DNA of 64,000 nt from Leptolinea sp. HRD-7 (GTDB taxonomy: Bacteria; Chloroflexota; Anaerolineae; Anaerolineales; Anaerolineaceae): the NCBI GenBank assembly GCA_024363285.1, contig AP024710.1, positions 1,644,001-1,708,000 on the forward strand, given 5' to 3'. Position numbers and translations under genes: made by a program. Each line of letters begins with the position of its first letter. Positions within the stretch are counted from its first letter, which is position 1. Below are positions 50,707 to 60,070 of the stretch, piece by piece. The notes under the pieces are model-generated. The model did not search any database. It was not told the DNA's origin and saw only the letters and a list, made by a program, of their open reading frames with translations.

Positions 50707-53700
50707 ATGTCTTTTGTCCACCTTCATGTCCACTCAGAATATTCGCTGCTTGATGGATTTGCTAACATCAAGAAACTGGTAGAGCGCACAAAAGAATTGG
50801 AAATGCCGGCCATCGCTCTGACCGATCATGGGACGATGCACGGCATTATCGAGTTTTACAATGCCGCGTCCAAAGCTGGAGTGAAACCCATCCTCGGGAT
50901 GGAAGCCTATATGGCGGCAAGAAAAATGACAGACCGCGAGTCAACCCTTGACCGCAGTTCAACCCACTTGTTGCTGCTGGCTGAGAACATGACCGGTTAC
51001 CGAAACCTGTTGAAGCTGGCTTCCGCCGCGCAGCTGGAAGGGTTTTACTACTACCCGCGCATTGACCGCGATCTTTTAGCTCAGCATTCCGAAGGATTGA
51101 TTGCCACAACAGGCTGCCTCGCTTCTGATATCTCACGTACCATTCTGGAGCAGGGTGAAGAGGCTGCTCGAAAGAAGCTGGACTGGTATTACGATGTATT
51201 CGGCCGGGACAACTTCTTTATGGAGTTACAGGAACACAATATCCCGGAACTGGAAACCCTGAACAAAGCGTTATTACAGCTAGGCCCGCGTTATCAGGCA
51301 CGGTATGTGGCTACTAATGATTCTCATTACATCCGGAAAGAAGACGCCCGCCTGCAAGATGTGTTGCTGGCGATTCAAACCAACACCACTCTGAACGACC
51401 CGAAACGCATGCGTATGTCGGATCCCACGTATTACCTGCGCTCTCCGCAAGAAATGCAAGAGATCTTCCATACCGTACCGGAAGCCCTCAGCAATACACT
51501 GACGATAGCCGAGCGGTGTAATGTTGATCTGACCGTCACCGGCTGGCATCTGCCGGTATTCCCGGTACCTGAAGGGTATACCGCTGAATCCTACCTGCGT
51601 CACCTGTGTGAAGAAGGCCTCATCCGGCGATACGGCACGCGGGCTAATGATCCCAAAGTTCGAGAACGGCTGGATTACGAGTTAAGTGTTATTCACACAA
51701 TGGGTTTTGATGCCTACTTCCTGATCGTGTGGGACCTGTGCCGCCATGCTCGTGAAGTGGGAATCTGGTACAACGCGCGTGGTTCGGCTGCCGGTTCCAT
51801 GACAGCCTATACACTGGATATCACCCTGGTTGAACCTATCAATCATGGTTTGATCTTCGAACGTTTCTTGAACCCGCATCGTATCAGCATGCCGGATATT
51901 GATCTCGACTTCCAGGATGATCTTCGCCCGCGTATGCTGGAATATTGCGCGCAGAAATATGGTGAAGACCGCGTCGCGCAAATCATCACATTTGGCACCA
52001 TGGGCGCGCGCGGCGCCCTGCGTGATGTGGGCAGGGTGATGGATGTGCCGCTTTCCGAAGTTGATCGGGTGGCAAAGATGATCCCCAATGTGGGAGCCGG
52101 CGCGTTGACCATTGCTGAGGCACTGGAAACTGTCCCTGAATTTAAGGAAGCCTACGAAAGCAGCCCGAACCTGAAAAGCCTGATCGAAACCGCGCGCGAT
52201 ATGGAAGGCGTGGTTCGCAATGCTGGTACCCACGCGGCCGGGGTGATCATTGCCGACCAGCCCATTGTCAACCTGGTACCACTTCACCGCCCGACCAGCG
52301 GTTCCGATGACAGCCCGGTGAAGGTTGTCACACAGTTTGATATGGGTGTGCTCGATGCCCAACGCCTGCTAAAAGTTGACTTTCTTGGTCTGGCCACTTT
52401 GACCATCATGGCACGCGCCACTGATCTGATCTATAACCGGCATAACATTCGGTTGAATTTGCAAAACATCCCCACAGATGACCCCGAGACTTTTGAGTTC
52501 ATCAGCAAAGGACACACAGCCGGCATCTTCCAACTGGAAGGCAGCGGTATGACGCGCTACATCACCCAGATGCAGCCCAAAAACCTTGACAATGTTATCG
52601 CCATGGTGGCTCTATACCGCCCGGGCCCCATGGACTTTATCCCCACATACATCAAACGAATGCATGGCGAGGAAGAAGTCAGCTACCGGCACCCGCTGCT
52701 GGAACAGAACTTCAGCGATACCTACGGCATCCCGATCTACCAGGAACAGTTGATGATGGCGGCCATGAACCTGGCCGGTTATACCGCTTCTGAAGCCGAC
52801 GAACTGCGGAAAGCCATTTCCAAGAAGAATGCTGAAGCCCTGCAAAAACACCGCCTGAAATTCATCGAAGGCGCCAAGAATAAAGGAATTCCTCAAGAGA
52901 CTTCCGCGGCGATCTTTGAAGACTGGGAAAACTTCGCCCGTTATGGTTTTAACAAAAGTCACGCCGCTGATTATGGTGTGATAGCCGTACAGACCGGATA
53001 CCTGAAAACCCACTACACCATAGAATATATGACGGCATTGCTCTCCGCCTCGAAAAACGAGACGGAAAAAGTGGCGTTTTATATCGCCGATTGCCGCTCA
53101 CTGGGTATCAGTGTATTGCAGCCGGATATCAACACCAGCGGTTGGGATTTCACCATTGAAGATTGCGAAGATAACTGCGCCAAGATTCGCTTTGGATTAG
53201 GCGCCATAAAGAATGTAGGGCAGAGTCCGGTGGAAACCATTATGGCGGCACGCAATGAAGGCGGCCGCTTCAAAGACCTGAACGACCTTGCCCGCCGGGT
53301 CGATCTGCGCGCGGTGGGACGCCGCCCATTGGAATCAATGATCAAAGTTGGCGCGTTGGATTCTTTTGGCACCCGCGCCGCGCTGCTCCAGGCGTTGGAT
53401 TCCATTATTTCTGCCAGCGGCAGTCATTTCAAAGCCGCGCAGAGCGGCCAGATGACGTTTTTTGGCACAGTTCAAGGCGTAGAAGAACACATCGCCTTGC
53501 CTGTGGTACCTGAAGTCGATCGCCGTGAAAAATTGAACTGGGAAAAAGAATTGATCGGTCTATATGTAACAGACCATCCGCTATCGCCATATATGGACTA
53601 TATGACCGAAGCTGTAACGCATTTCTCCGGTCAATTAAAAGAATCCAATCCGAAAGAAAAAGTAACCGTTGCCGGAATGGTATCAAAATTTCGTTCGCAC

Positions 53701-54501
53701 ACTACCAAAGATGGCAACTCGATGGGTTTTGCGACGATCGAAGATCCTCAGGGCTTTATTGAACTGGTGATCTTCCCGCGCTCATGGGAAAAGTACAGCG
53801 CCTTGATCCAACCTGACGCGGTTCTTCTGGTCTCTGGCAAGCCGGATTGCGAATCCGGTGACCCCAAAGTTCTGGTGGACAAGATCGAAGTGATCGACCT
53901 GAGTAAACCACCAAAAAAGAAAAACGGCGCAAAAAATGAAAATACCCTTATTGAACCTTCATCACCAGAAGATACTGGGCTGGATGCTCTGGAAGTTAAT
54001 GAAATTGAACCGGATTGGACATCCATGCCACCTATGCCCGAAGACCCTGATACATATCCCACAACCGGATTACAATCTGGTGCTCCCGCATCTTCATCCG
54101 AGCCGGTAACGAATAGCCGGACGGGTATCTCTACGGATACGAACAATGATCAGGCTGTGAAGGCTGTACATGAAACCGATACATTGGCGCAAATAGATAC
54201 GGCTGCAGAACAACCTGAAGTCAAACCTCCAGTTTTTGACCCCAACGCGCCATCGCGACGGGTTACTGTTGTGCTCACCCCTACCGGCGACCGGGAACGC
54301 GATAAAGCAAAACTGGTGCGCGCGCACACCATTCTTACCGCATACCCCGGAAATGATCATTTTGACTTCATGTTATTTGAAAACAATCAGCAATACCAGA
54401 TGGACTTTCCCAATCAACCTACCCATATCTGTGACGATATGCTGATCACTCTTAAATTGCTGGTAGGCGAAGAGAACATCACCATTCACGATACAGCCTG
54501 A
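50707..54501 (+). CDS. dnaE: DNA polymerase III alpha subunit, 1264 aa
   Basis: The PHP domain starts at the N-terminus with VHLHVHSEYSLLDG and ALTDHGTMHG (intact). The polymerase active site is PDIDLDFQDD, with Asp397, Asp399 and Asp401. The RGSAAGS motif, the thumb/fingers AGTHAAGVII, and the helix-hairpin-helix and OB-fold (VTVAGMVSKFRSH, about residue 985) are in the usual order. A disordered linker (about 1075-1165) and an extra C-terminal domain (RRVTVVLTPTG...) follow. It is the replicative polymerase. The PhzF gene follows 11 bases later. Confidence 0.97.
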   Translation: MSFVHLHVHSEYSLLDGFANIKKLVERTKELEMPAIALTDHGTMHGIIEFYNAASKAGVKPILGMEAYMAARKMTDRESTLDRSSTHLLLLAENMTGYRNLLKLASAAQLEGFYYYPRIDRDLLAQHSEGLIATTGCLASDISRTILEQGEEAARKKLDWYYDVFGRDNFFMELQEHNIPELETLNKALLQLGPRYQARYVATNDSHYIRKEDARLQDVLLAIQTNTTLNDPKRMRMSDPTYYLRSPQEMQEIFHTVPEALSNTLTIAERCNVDLTVTGWHLPVFPVPEGYTAESYLRHLCEEGLIRRYGTRANDPKVRERLDYELSVIHTMGFDAYFLIVWDLCRHAREVGIWYNARGSAAGSMTAYTLDITLVEPINHGLIFERFLNPHRISMPDIDLDFQDDLRPRMLEYCAQKYGEDRVAQIITFGTMGARGALRDVGRVMDVPLSEVDRVAKMIPNVGAGALTIAEALETVPEFKEAYESSPNLKSLIETARDMEGVVRNAGTHAAGVIIADQPIVNLVPLHRPTSGSDDSPVKVVTQFDMGVLDAQRLLKVDFLGLATLTIMARATDLIYNRHNIRLNLQNIPTDDPETFEFISKGHTAGIFQLEGSGMTRYITQMQPKNLDNVIAMVALYRPGPMDFIPTYIKRMHGEEEVSYRHPLLEQNFSDTYGIPIYQEQLMMAAMNLAGYTASEADELRKAISKKNAEALQKHRLKFIEGAKNKGIPQETSAAIFEDWENFARYGFNKSHAADYGVIAVQTGYLKTHYTIEYMTALLSASKNETEKVAFYIADCRSLGISVLQPDINTSGWDFTIEDCEDNCAKIRFGLGAIKNVGQSPVETIMAARNEGGRFKDLNDLARRVDLRAVGRRPLESMIKVGALDSFGTRAALLQALDSIISASGSHFKAAQSGQMTFFGTVQGVEEHIALPVVPEVDRREKLNWEKELIGLYVTDHPLSPYMDYMTEAVTHFSGQLKESNPKEKVTVAGMVSKFRSHTTKDGNSMGFATIEDPQGFIELVIFPRSWEKYSALIQPDAVLLVSGKPDCESGDPKVLVDKIEVIDLSKPPKKKNGAKNENTLIEPSSPEDTGLDALEVNEIEPDWTSMPPMPEDPDTYPTTGLQSGAPASSSEPVTNSRTGISTDTNNDQAVKAVHETDTLAQIDTAAEQPEVKPPVFDPNAPSRRVTVVLTPTGDRERDKAKLVRAHTILTAYPGNDHFDFMLFENNQQYQMDFPNQPTHICDDMLITLKLLVGEENITIHDTA

Positions 54502-54512
54502 GCGGCAATCAA

Positions 54513-55331
54513 ATGAATAATACTATCTATCAGGTAGACGCGTTCACACGTCAATCATTCAAAGGCAATCCGGCTGGTGTATACATCAGTGAAAAAGCCC
54601 GTTCTGAAGAATGGATGCGCGGCATGGCGCGTGAAATGAACCTCTCTGAGACCGCCTTTCTGGTTCCGACGGGTGCAAACGGAGAATACGACCTGCGCTG
54701 GTTCACCCCGGCTGTTGAAGTGGACCTGTGCGGGCACGCTACCCTGGGCAGCGCGCATATTTTGTGGGAACAGGGTTTCCTCGATAAAAACACAGAAGCC
54801 CGATTCAACACCCGCAGCGGATTATTAACTGCGCGCTGGATGGACGGAGGTTGGATTGCTTTGGATTTTCCGACCAAGCAGGTAGAACCGGCAGAGATCC
54901 CCGACGGCTTACTGGAAGGGCTGCACATTACGGAACCGAAGTTTGTAGGTTCCAATAAAATGGATTACCTGGTGGAAGTGGATACCGATGAACAGGTTCG
55001 GAATATAACGCCTGACCACAGTCAATTGCGCCGTGTAAAACTGCGCGGCGTTATGGTCACAGCAAAATCTTCTTCACCAGACTTTGACTTCGTCTCTCGC
55101 TTTTTCGCCCCCGGCGCCGGTATTGATGAGGATCCAGTAACGGGTTCGGCGCATACCGCGTTGACACCATACTGGGCGAAGAAACTCGGTAAAAAAGAGA
55201 TGACGGCCTACCAGGCCAGCGCGCGCGGCGGGGTCCTCCAGGTGGTTGATAACGGAAGCCGGGTGGAGCTCCGAGGGCAGGCATTGACCGTATTTAAAGC
55301 TGAACTGGCGCCTCAACTGGTATCAGACTGA
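54513..55331 (+). CDS. PhzF-family isomerase, 272 aa
   Basis: Pattern of the PhzF/YddE family: IYQVDAFTRQSFKGNPAGVY at the start, SETAFLV with the catalytic Glu (about 46), EVDLCGHATLGSAH and DEDPVTGSAHTAL. The family includes phenazine-pathway isomerases and many of unknown substrate. It is probably co-transcribed with dnaE by the 11-base gap. It converges on the GT87 gene with no spacer. Confidence 0.92.
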   Translation: MNNTIYQVDAFTRQSFKGNPAGVYISEKARSEEWMRGMAREMNLSETAFLVPTGANGEYDLRWFTPAVEVDLCGHATLGSAHILWEQGFLDKNTEARFNTRSGLLTARWMDGGWIALDFPTKQVEPAEIPDGLLEGLHITEPKFVGSNKMDYLVEVDTDEQVRNITPDHSQLRRVKLRGVMVTAKSSSPDFDFVSRFFAPGAGIDEDPVTGSAHTALTPYWAKKLGKKEMTAYQASARGGVLQVVDNGSRVELRGQALTVFKAELAPQLVSD

Positions 55332-57275
55332 TCAGGTAATTTTATACGCCCGCCATTCACGCACGGATAGCACTGCCGTGCAGATGAGCATAGTCAGCAG
55401 AGCCGGGAAATGGTTCTGCAGCGGAATGGGCTTCTGGAAATACGAGAAGTACGTCCCCGCGAGGCATAGTGTTATTAACGCGACCGGGATGACCGGAAAA
55501 TCTTTCCCGTTTACGGCATGGTTTGATTCCAGGTTCATGAACAGGTAAATGGCTGGACCTACCAGATATGACAGCGTATAGTCATTGCTCAACGCGGGGA
55601 TGGTCAAAGCGGTCAATGTGCAGGCCAAAAGCAGGTGAGCGTCAGTCAGCCGGTTTCGGAGCCAGGCATTTCGCAGAATGTACGCGGTAATGGAAAGGAT
55701 CAATACCTGAAGTATGATCTGTAGAGCGCGCAAAACTACAGGGTTAATGCCCATGTAATAATTAGAAAAATCGAGAAAACTGGCCACGCTATGGCTGACC
55801 GGCCAATCGTTGATCCCCAGAGAGGCAACGACGGATGTCATGGCACGAATGTAATGAAGGGCTGTGTCTACCCCCAGAATGAATAACATAAAGATATTGG
55901 CTAATCCCAAAATCGTCCATCGGGTCAGATTTATCTTCCATTGTTTCCAGTCGTCTACAAAGAAGAAGACAAAAACCGCCGGGTATAGTTTTAGCTGAAT
56001 GGCGATTGTCAATAAGACATACGCCAGCCAGCGCTGGCGCGGCATCCGGCGGAAGATCAGTATGGCACTGAAGGCACACGCCACTGCGATCAGGTTGAAT
56101 TGCCCGCGCTCGATCTCGAAGAGCAGCCCGTAAGAATACAACCCGGCGGCGGCCAGAAACCAGGCCCAGGACGGTAGATCACGACGATTTGAGAGCCGTA
56201 TCGGAAAGATCAGGGTGATAAACGCGTAACACAGGTAGTTCAGCAATGTCAGCACCTGGAACGGCGCGTCACCCTGCAGGAATGTCAGGGGAATGAACAA
56301 CAGGGTAGCCAGAGGCGGATATTTATTCGCTCCCGCGTAAACCGAGCCGCCGGAGAGGACTGAACGGCTGGCATCCAGGATCAAATTCAGGTCATTACCT
56401 ATCGGGCGAATGGCCGGGAGGAAATTGCCATTCGCCATCATTCCATCGGCGTTGAAAAAGACGACACGGGTGAAGGAATAACCATACCAGAAAAGGAATC
56501 CCAGGATGATCCAAAATAATATCGAGTGGCTCCAGCCTGTGAGTACATTATTGTCAAACTTTTTCGCGAGTAAATTGGCCAGAGGTATCAATAAACCACC
56601 CGCGGAAAGGAACAGGGAAAGCCGCAGCAGGAAATCCCAGGTTTCGGCAATTTCCACCGGCAGGTTGACAGTCAACTCGGTATAGCCGTCAGGTTGATGA
56701 AGGTCGATGATCTGTGTCCGCCAGCCCAGACGCAGCAGAACTGAACCATATTCCGGGCCGCGAACCAGAAGGATTTCCACCGGGGATTGCAGCCGACCGT
56801 CATGTGTCAATGTGATTGACGTTTGCGCGCCGGGCTCACTTTGCAGTCCCCATTCGTTTATCTGCCAGCCGGTATCCGGCAATAACGTGCGCAACTCCAC
56901 CGGTTCCCCGTTAATTTTGATCTCTTCCACCAGCACCACAGATTTCGTATTGCCAGCCACCGGTTTGATCTCGATTAACTGCCGGCTATCGGGCATGCGG
57001 CCGGTTGGCAATGCGACAACCGATACGATCAGCGCGGCAAACAGCAGTAGTATCCCTAAAATAGCCGGGAATCCATAGGATTTCTTCAAAAAATCCGTTT
57101 TCTTTAGCAAAAAATAATCGGCTGTGGCAAAGACAAGTGCTGCCGCAGTAAGTATTATGAGGGCTTTATTGGCCGGCAGTTCCCAGATATTGTAGAGCAT
57201 TGTAAAGAGCGCGGTGCTTAACCCGGCTCCAAACAATACGGCAGTTGCGATTAAGAGGGAAAGGTTTTTCTTCAA
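55332..57275 (-). CDS. GT87-type membrane glycosyltransferase, about 647 aa
   Basis: A large protein with about twelve helices. The first part is a TM bundle, then an external beta domain (about 140-235), then further TM helices with the Asp-rich/aromatic loops typical of DUF2029/GT87 alpha-mannosyltransferases (GGSVYAGANKYPPLATLLF, FEIERGQFNLIAVA). These add sugars from polyprenyl phosphates on the outer face. The frame reaches back to a TTG at 57395, inside the Nth gene; TTG 57275, eight bases after GGA, avoids this overlap, but the true start is uncertain. Co-directional with the Nth gene. Confidence 0.8.
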   Translation of the reverse strand: MKKNLSLLIATAVLFGAGLSTALFTMLYNIWELPANKALIILTAAALVFATADYFLLKKTDFLKKSYGFPAILGILLLFAALIVSVVALPTGRMPDSRQLIEIKPVAGNTKSVVLVEEIKINGEPVELRTLLPDTGWQINEWGLQSEPGAQTSITLTHDGRLQSPVEILLVRGPEYGSVLLRLGWRTQIIDLHQPDGYTELTVNLPVEIAETWDFLLRLSLFLSAGGLLIPLANLLAKKFDNNVLTGWSHSILFWIILGFLFWYGYSFTRVVFFNADGMMANGNFLPAIRPIGNDLNLILDASRSVLSGGSVYAGANKYPPLATLLFIPLTFLQGDAPFQVLTLLNYLCYAFITLIFPIRLSNRRDLPSWAWFLAAAGLYSYGLLFEIERGQFNLIAVACAFSAILIFRRMPRQRWLAYVLLTIAIQLKLYPAVFVFFFVDDWKQWKINLTRWTILGLANIFMLFILGVDTALHYIRAMTSVVASLGINDWPVSHSVASFLDFSNYYMGINPVVLRALQIILQVLILSITAYILRNAWLRNRLTDAHLLLACTLTALTIPALSNDYTLSYLVGPAIYLFMNLESNHAVNGKDFPVIPVALITLCLAGTYFSYFQKPIPLQNHFPALLTMLICTAVLSVREWRAYKIT

Positions 57276-57310
57276 GAGGTTATTCCAATGCGGTGGTTTT
57301 TTCCGAGATC

Positions 57311-58006
57311 TTATAGTGTCAGATGGTCGGGTGTCGATCCCGGTGACCTGGTCAGTGAAGACGGGCAAATATCGTTTAATGGGCAATTGTCGCAATTCGG
57401 CCTGCGGGCGTGACAGATCTCACGGCCAAGTCGAATAAGGTTGAGATGTGCCGGTCCGTATGTCGATGGATCAAACAGAGAGGCCAGGTGGGGATGTGCC
57501 TGTTCCACGGTCATAGTCTCGGGTCTTAATCCCAATCGCCCGCTGACCCGGTAGATATGGGTATCAACCGGAAAATCCGGCTTGTCTAATGAAAACTGAA
57601 GCACAATGGCAGCAGTCTTGGGGCCTACACCGTTAAAATGCAACAGCCAGGAGCGCGCTTCATCTACCGTCATATCCAATAGGAATGAAAGATCAAGATT
57701 TCCGCGTTCAGCGCTGATCTCTTTCAGTACGGTCTGGATGCGTGGTCCTTTCTGGTTGGCCAACCCGGCCGGGCGGATGGATTCAATAACATCGTCCGGA
57801 TCGGCATCGCGCACATCTTCCCAGGTGGGGAATGCGGCTTTCAGGCGGTCAAATGCCACATCCCGATTGCGGTCATTGGTATTTTGAGAAAGAATGGTGG
57901 AAACCAGTTCATCTACCGGTGAAAGCGCTTTTCGCCATTCGGGGAAACCGAAAGTTTGCAATAACCGGTGATATATGGTTTGGGCGCGAGCGGTCAATTC
58001 ATCCAT
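57311..58006 (-). CDS. nth: Endonuclease III (DNA glycosylase/AP lyase), 231 aa
   Basis: The helix-hairpin-helix with catalytic Lys is FNGVGPKTAAIV, and the catalytic Asp lies in FPVDTHIYRVSGRLGL. The C-terminal 4Fe-4S loop has the C-x6-C-x2-C-x5-C pattern (CHARRPNCDNCPLNDIC). It removes oxidised pyrimidines from DNA and nicks at abasic sites. The length is slightly longer than E. coli Nth. It is the first gene of a two-gene unit with the GT87 gene. Confidence 0.95.
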   Translation of the reverse strand: MDELTARAQTIYHRLLQTFGFPEWRKALSPVDELVSTILSQNTNDRNRDVAFDRLKAAFPTWEDVRDADPDDVIESIRPAGLANQKGPRIQTVLKEISAERGNLDLSFLLDMTVDEARSWLLHFNGVGPKTAAIVLQFSLDKPDFPVDTHIYRVSGRLGLRPETMTVEQAHPHLASLFDPSTYGPAHLNLIRLGREICHARRPNCDNCPLNDICPSSLTRSPGSTPDHLTL

Positions 58007-58223
58007 GGTGGGTCAAATTATAGTCTGTAACCGAGCCCCGAAACATTTTTCAGATCGTTTATATTGGTTTTAGCCCGAATTAATTCAAATGTTCGAAAAA
58101 TAGGTTACGCTATAATCAGAAAATTAATGATCGGATAGGATTTTCTTCCACAACAACTAAGGACGAAAAATCACACTTTCTTCCGGTTACTGATCTATTG
58201 TTCCGGGATTTGATGGAGGATTG

Positions 58224-58514
58224 ATGGGGTATTTTCTACGTGATTCAGAAAAAAATTTGATTCCAGTAGGATTATCCATGCGAATCGGTTCTGATCCGGG
58301 GGCTGATATCGTGATCAGAGATAAGGATGTCTCAGATTGTCACGCCATTATTGGAACATTCCCTGATGGTTTATTGATTCGAGATGAAGAGAGCCAATCA
58401 GGAACATTTGTAAATGATGAAAAAATTACCCGGGTTACCGCGCTGGTGTCCGGCGACCAGATTCGAATTGGAAAGACGAAATTTATTGTATATCATGACG
58501 ATGCAGAGATGTAG
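58224..58514 (+). CDS. FHA-domain protein, 96 aa
   Basis: A single FHA domain: SMRIGSDPGADIVIRDKDVSDCHAIIG, then SQSGTFVNDEKI and SGDQIRIGKTKFIV. FHA domains bind phosphothreonine peptides. Ser/Arg of the recognition loops is in place (RIGSD, SDCH). GGAGG stands four bases before the ATG at 58224. It precedes a second FHA protein and may share its transcript, so both could serve Ser/Thr kinase signalling. Confidence 0.85.
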   Translation: MGYFLRDSEKNLIPVGLSMRIGSDPGADIVIRDKDVSDCHAIIGTFPDGLLIRDEESQSGTFVNDEKITRVTALVSGDQIRIGKTKFIVYHDDAEM

Positions 58515-58610
58515 TCGGGGTATTTTTCCCGGATGGTTTAGAACATCAAAGATAGTGAAAATTCGATCGAAGATTAATCCCTGTCTGAACGATTTTCCCG
58601 GAGAAAGACA

Positions 58611-60056
58611 ATGCGGAAACAGGTTAAACGTGAAATAACGCTGGGTATAGTTTTAAAAGATACTTTTGGTAAAGAATATTCGTTGGAAAAACCGTTATCG
58701 ATTGGAAGTGATCCGTCGAATACGTTAATTTTGCTGGATTCTAGTGTTTCTCCCTTTCATTCCGAAATCTCACTATCAAAAGGGGAAATCATAGTAATCG
58801 ATAAAGACAGCGATGATGGCGTTTATGTCAATGGAAAACAAATTACCGGCAGTCGGGTGGTCAATATTGGCGATACCGTTGCCATCGGAAAAGTGGTTTT
58901 CAAAGTCACAGGACCAGAATACGAACCAACCCTGGAGGAGATACAGAAAAAAATCGGGTTGGATCTGTCTCACGAGGATAATCTGATTTTTGCCATCGAA
59001 CCAGAGTTACCGGAATCACCTGATCTCACAGAACCGGATATTGATTTAACTCTTGATCCTCCGGTTACTGAGGATGCGATCTATTCTGTTCAATCTCCCG
59101 GTTATATTGATGTGGAGGAACCATCGTTCGAAGCGGATTCTATGAGCGCAGTGATTCCGGATGCCCGGTTGGATTCCGTGATACCGGTTGATAATAAAAA
59201 GGAACCGTCTAAGAATACCGCTGGGGCATTTGTTGTCGATGTGATCAGGTCCGCTATGAGAAACCCTAAATTGTTGACGGCCATAGGAGGTTTCATAGTA
59301 CTGCTGGCAATTGGAACCGGGTTATTTATCAAAACTATTATCCCGCTGATCAGCAGACAATCTACAACCTCCAAAGGGGGTCCGGTTATGCTGGATTTGC
59401 AGGATGAAGCATTAAACACGGTCTATTCAACCAGTTTTATCCAACACCAGGAAGATATATACGAGGGTGTGGATGTAAATGGCTCTCCGTTGAAGATTAA
59501 AATTGTTCAGGAAAATATGGAACAATCGATTCCTGATTGGTCAAACTATACCCATTTCCAACTGACAAACAATCGGGCTATTGAAAAAGATACCGAATTT
59601 TCGATCATTAATGGCCGGGTATATGCCAGGGCAAAGAACTCATGCAATGTATTCGCGGATTCAAACGCGAAAGAACATTCTCCTACAAATTGGCCCGGTT
59701 CCTTTCTAAAGTCATACATCACCGGAACGGCAAAAAAAACCGCATCAGGCATTAAGGTAAATGGTGTCTTGACCGATCGGTACGAACTCAAAAAGGAAAA
59801 CAGTCCATTTGCCGATTCTTTGATCAGTATGAGCGACAGTGAATTGTTTCGGGCGCAAGAGGGGGGATACCTGGTTAAAATGGTGATCTCGCAAACCTGG
59901 CCGGCGGATAAATGGCAGGGCGCCGCTACTTACCGGTTCGCCGGTGATCAGCCCGTAACAATAAAAACCATTATCGATTTTACGTACTACCCGACAGGAA
60001 AGTTGAGGGTTATTGTCCCCGGCGTATGCGCGGGTAAATTAAGACCCATCCAGTAA
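58611..60056 (+). CDS. FHA-domain membrane protein, 481 aa
   Basis: An N-terminal FHA domain (about 10-105; SIGSDPSNTLILLDSSVSPFHSEI, NGKQITGS) is followed by an acidic linker, one transmembrane helix (about 220-245), and an external beta-rich domain of about 230 residues. So it links a cytoplasmic phosphopeptide reader to the outside. The external domain is unfamiliar. GGAGAAAGACA precedes the ATG. It converges on the beta-propeller gene. Confidence 0.85.
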   Translation: MRKQVKREITLGIVLKDTFGKEYSLEKPLSIGSDPSNTLILLDSSVSPFHSEISLSKGEIIVIDKDSDDGVYVNGKQITGSRVVNIGDTVAIGKVVFKVTGPEYEPTLEEIQKKIGLDLSHEDNLIFAIEPELPESPDLTEPDIDLTLDPPVTEDAIYSVQSPGYIDVEEPSFEADSMSAVIPDARLDSVIPVDNKKEPSKNTAGAFVVDVIRSAMRNPKLLTAIGGFIVLLAIGTGLFIKTIIPLISRQSTTSKGGPVMLDLQDEALNTVYSTSFIQHQEDIYEGVDVNGSPLKIKIVQENMEQSIPDWSNYTHFQLTNNRAIEKDTEFSIINGRVYARAKNSCNVFADSNAKEHSPTNWPGSFLKSYITGTAKKTASGIKVNGVLTDRYELKKENSPFADSLISMSDSELFRAQEGGYLVKMVISQTWPADKWQGAATYRFAGDQPVTIKTIIDFTYYPTGKLRVIVPGVCAGKLRPIQ

Positions 60057-60070
60057 TCTTTTTTATTTGT

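Noticed and set aside
51682..52362. 226-codon frame opposite dnaE
   Set aside because: Antisense shadow of a highly conserved polymerase gene with no ribosome site.
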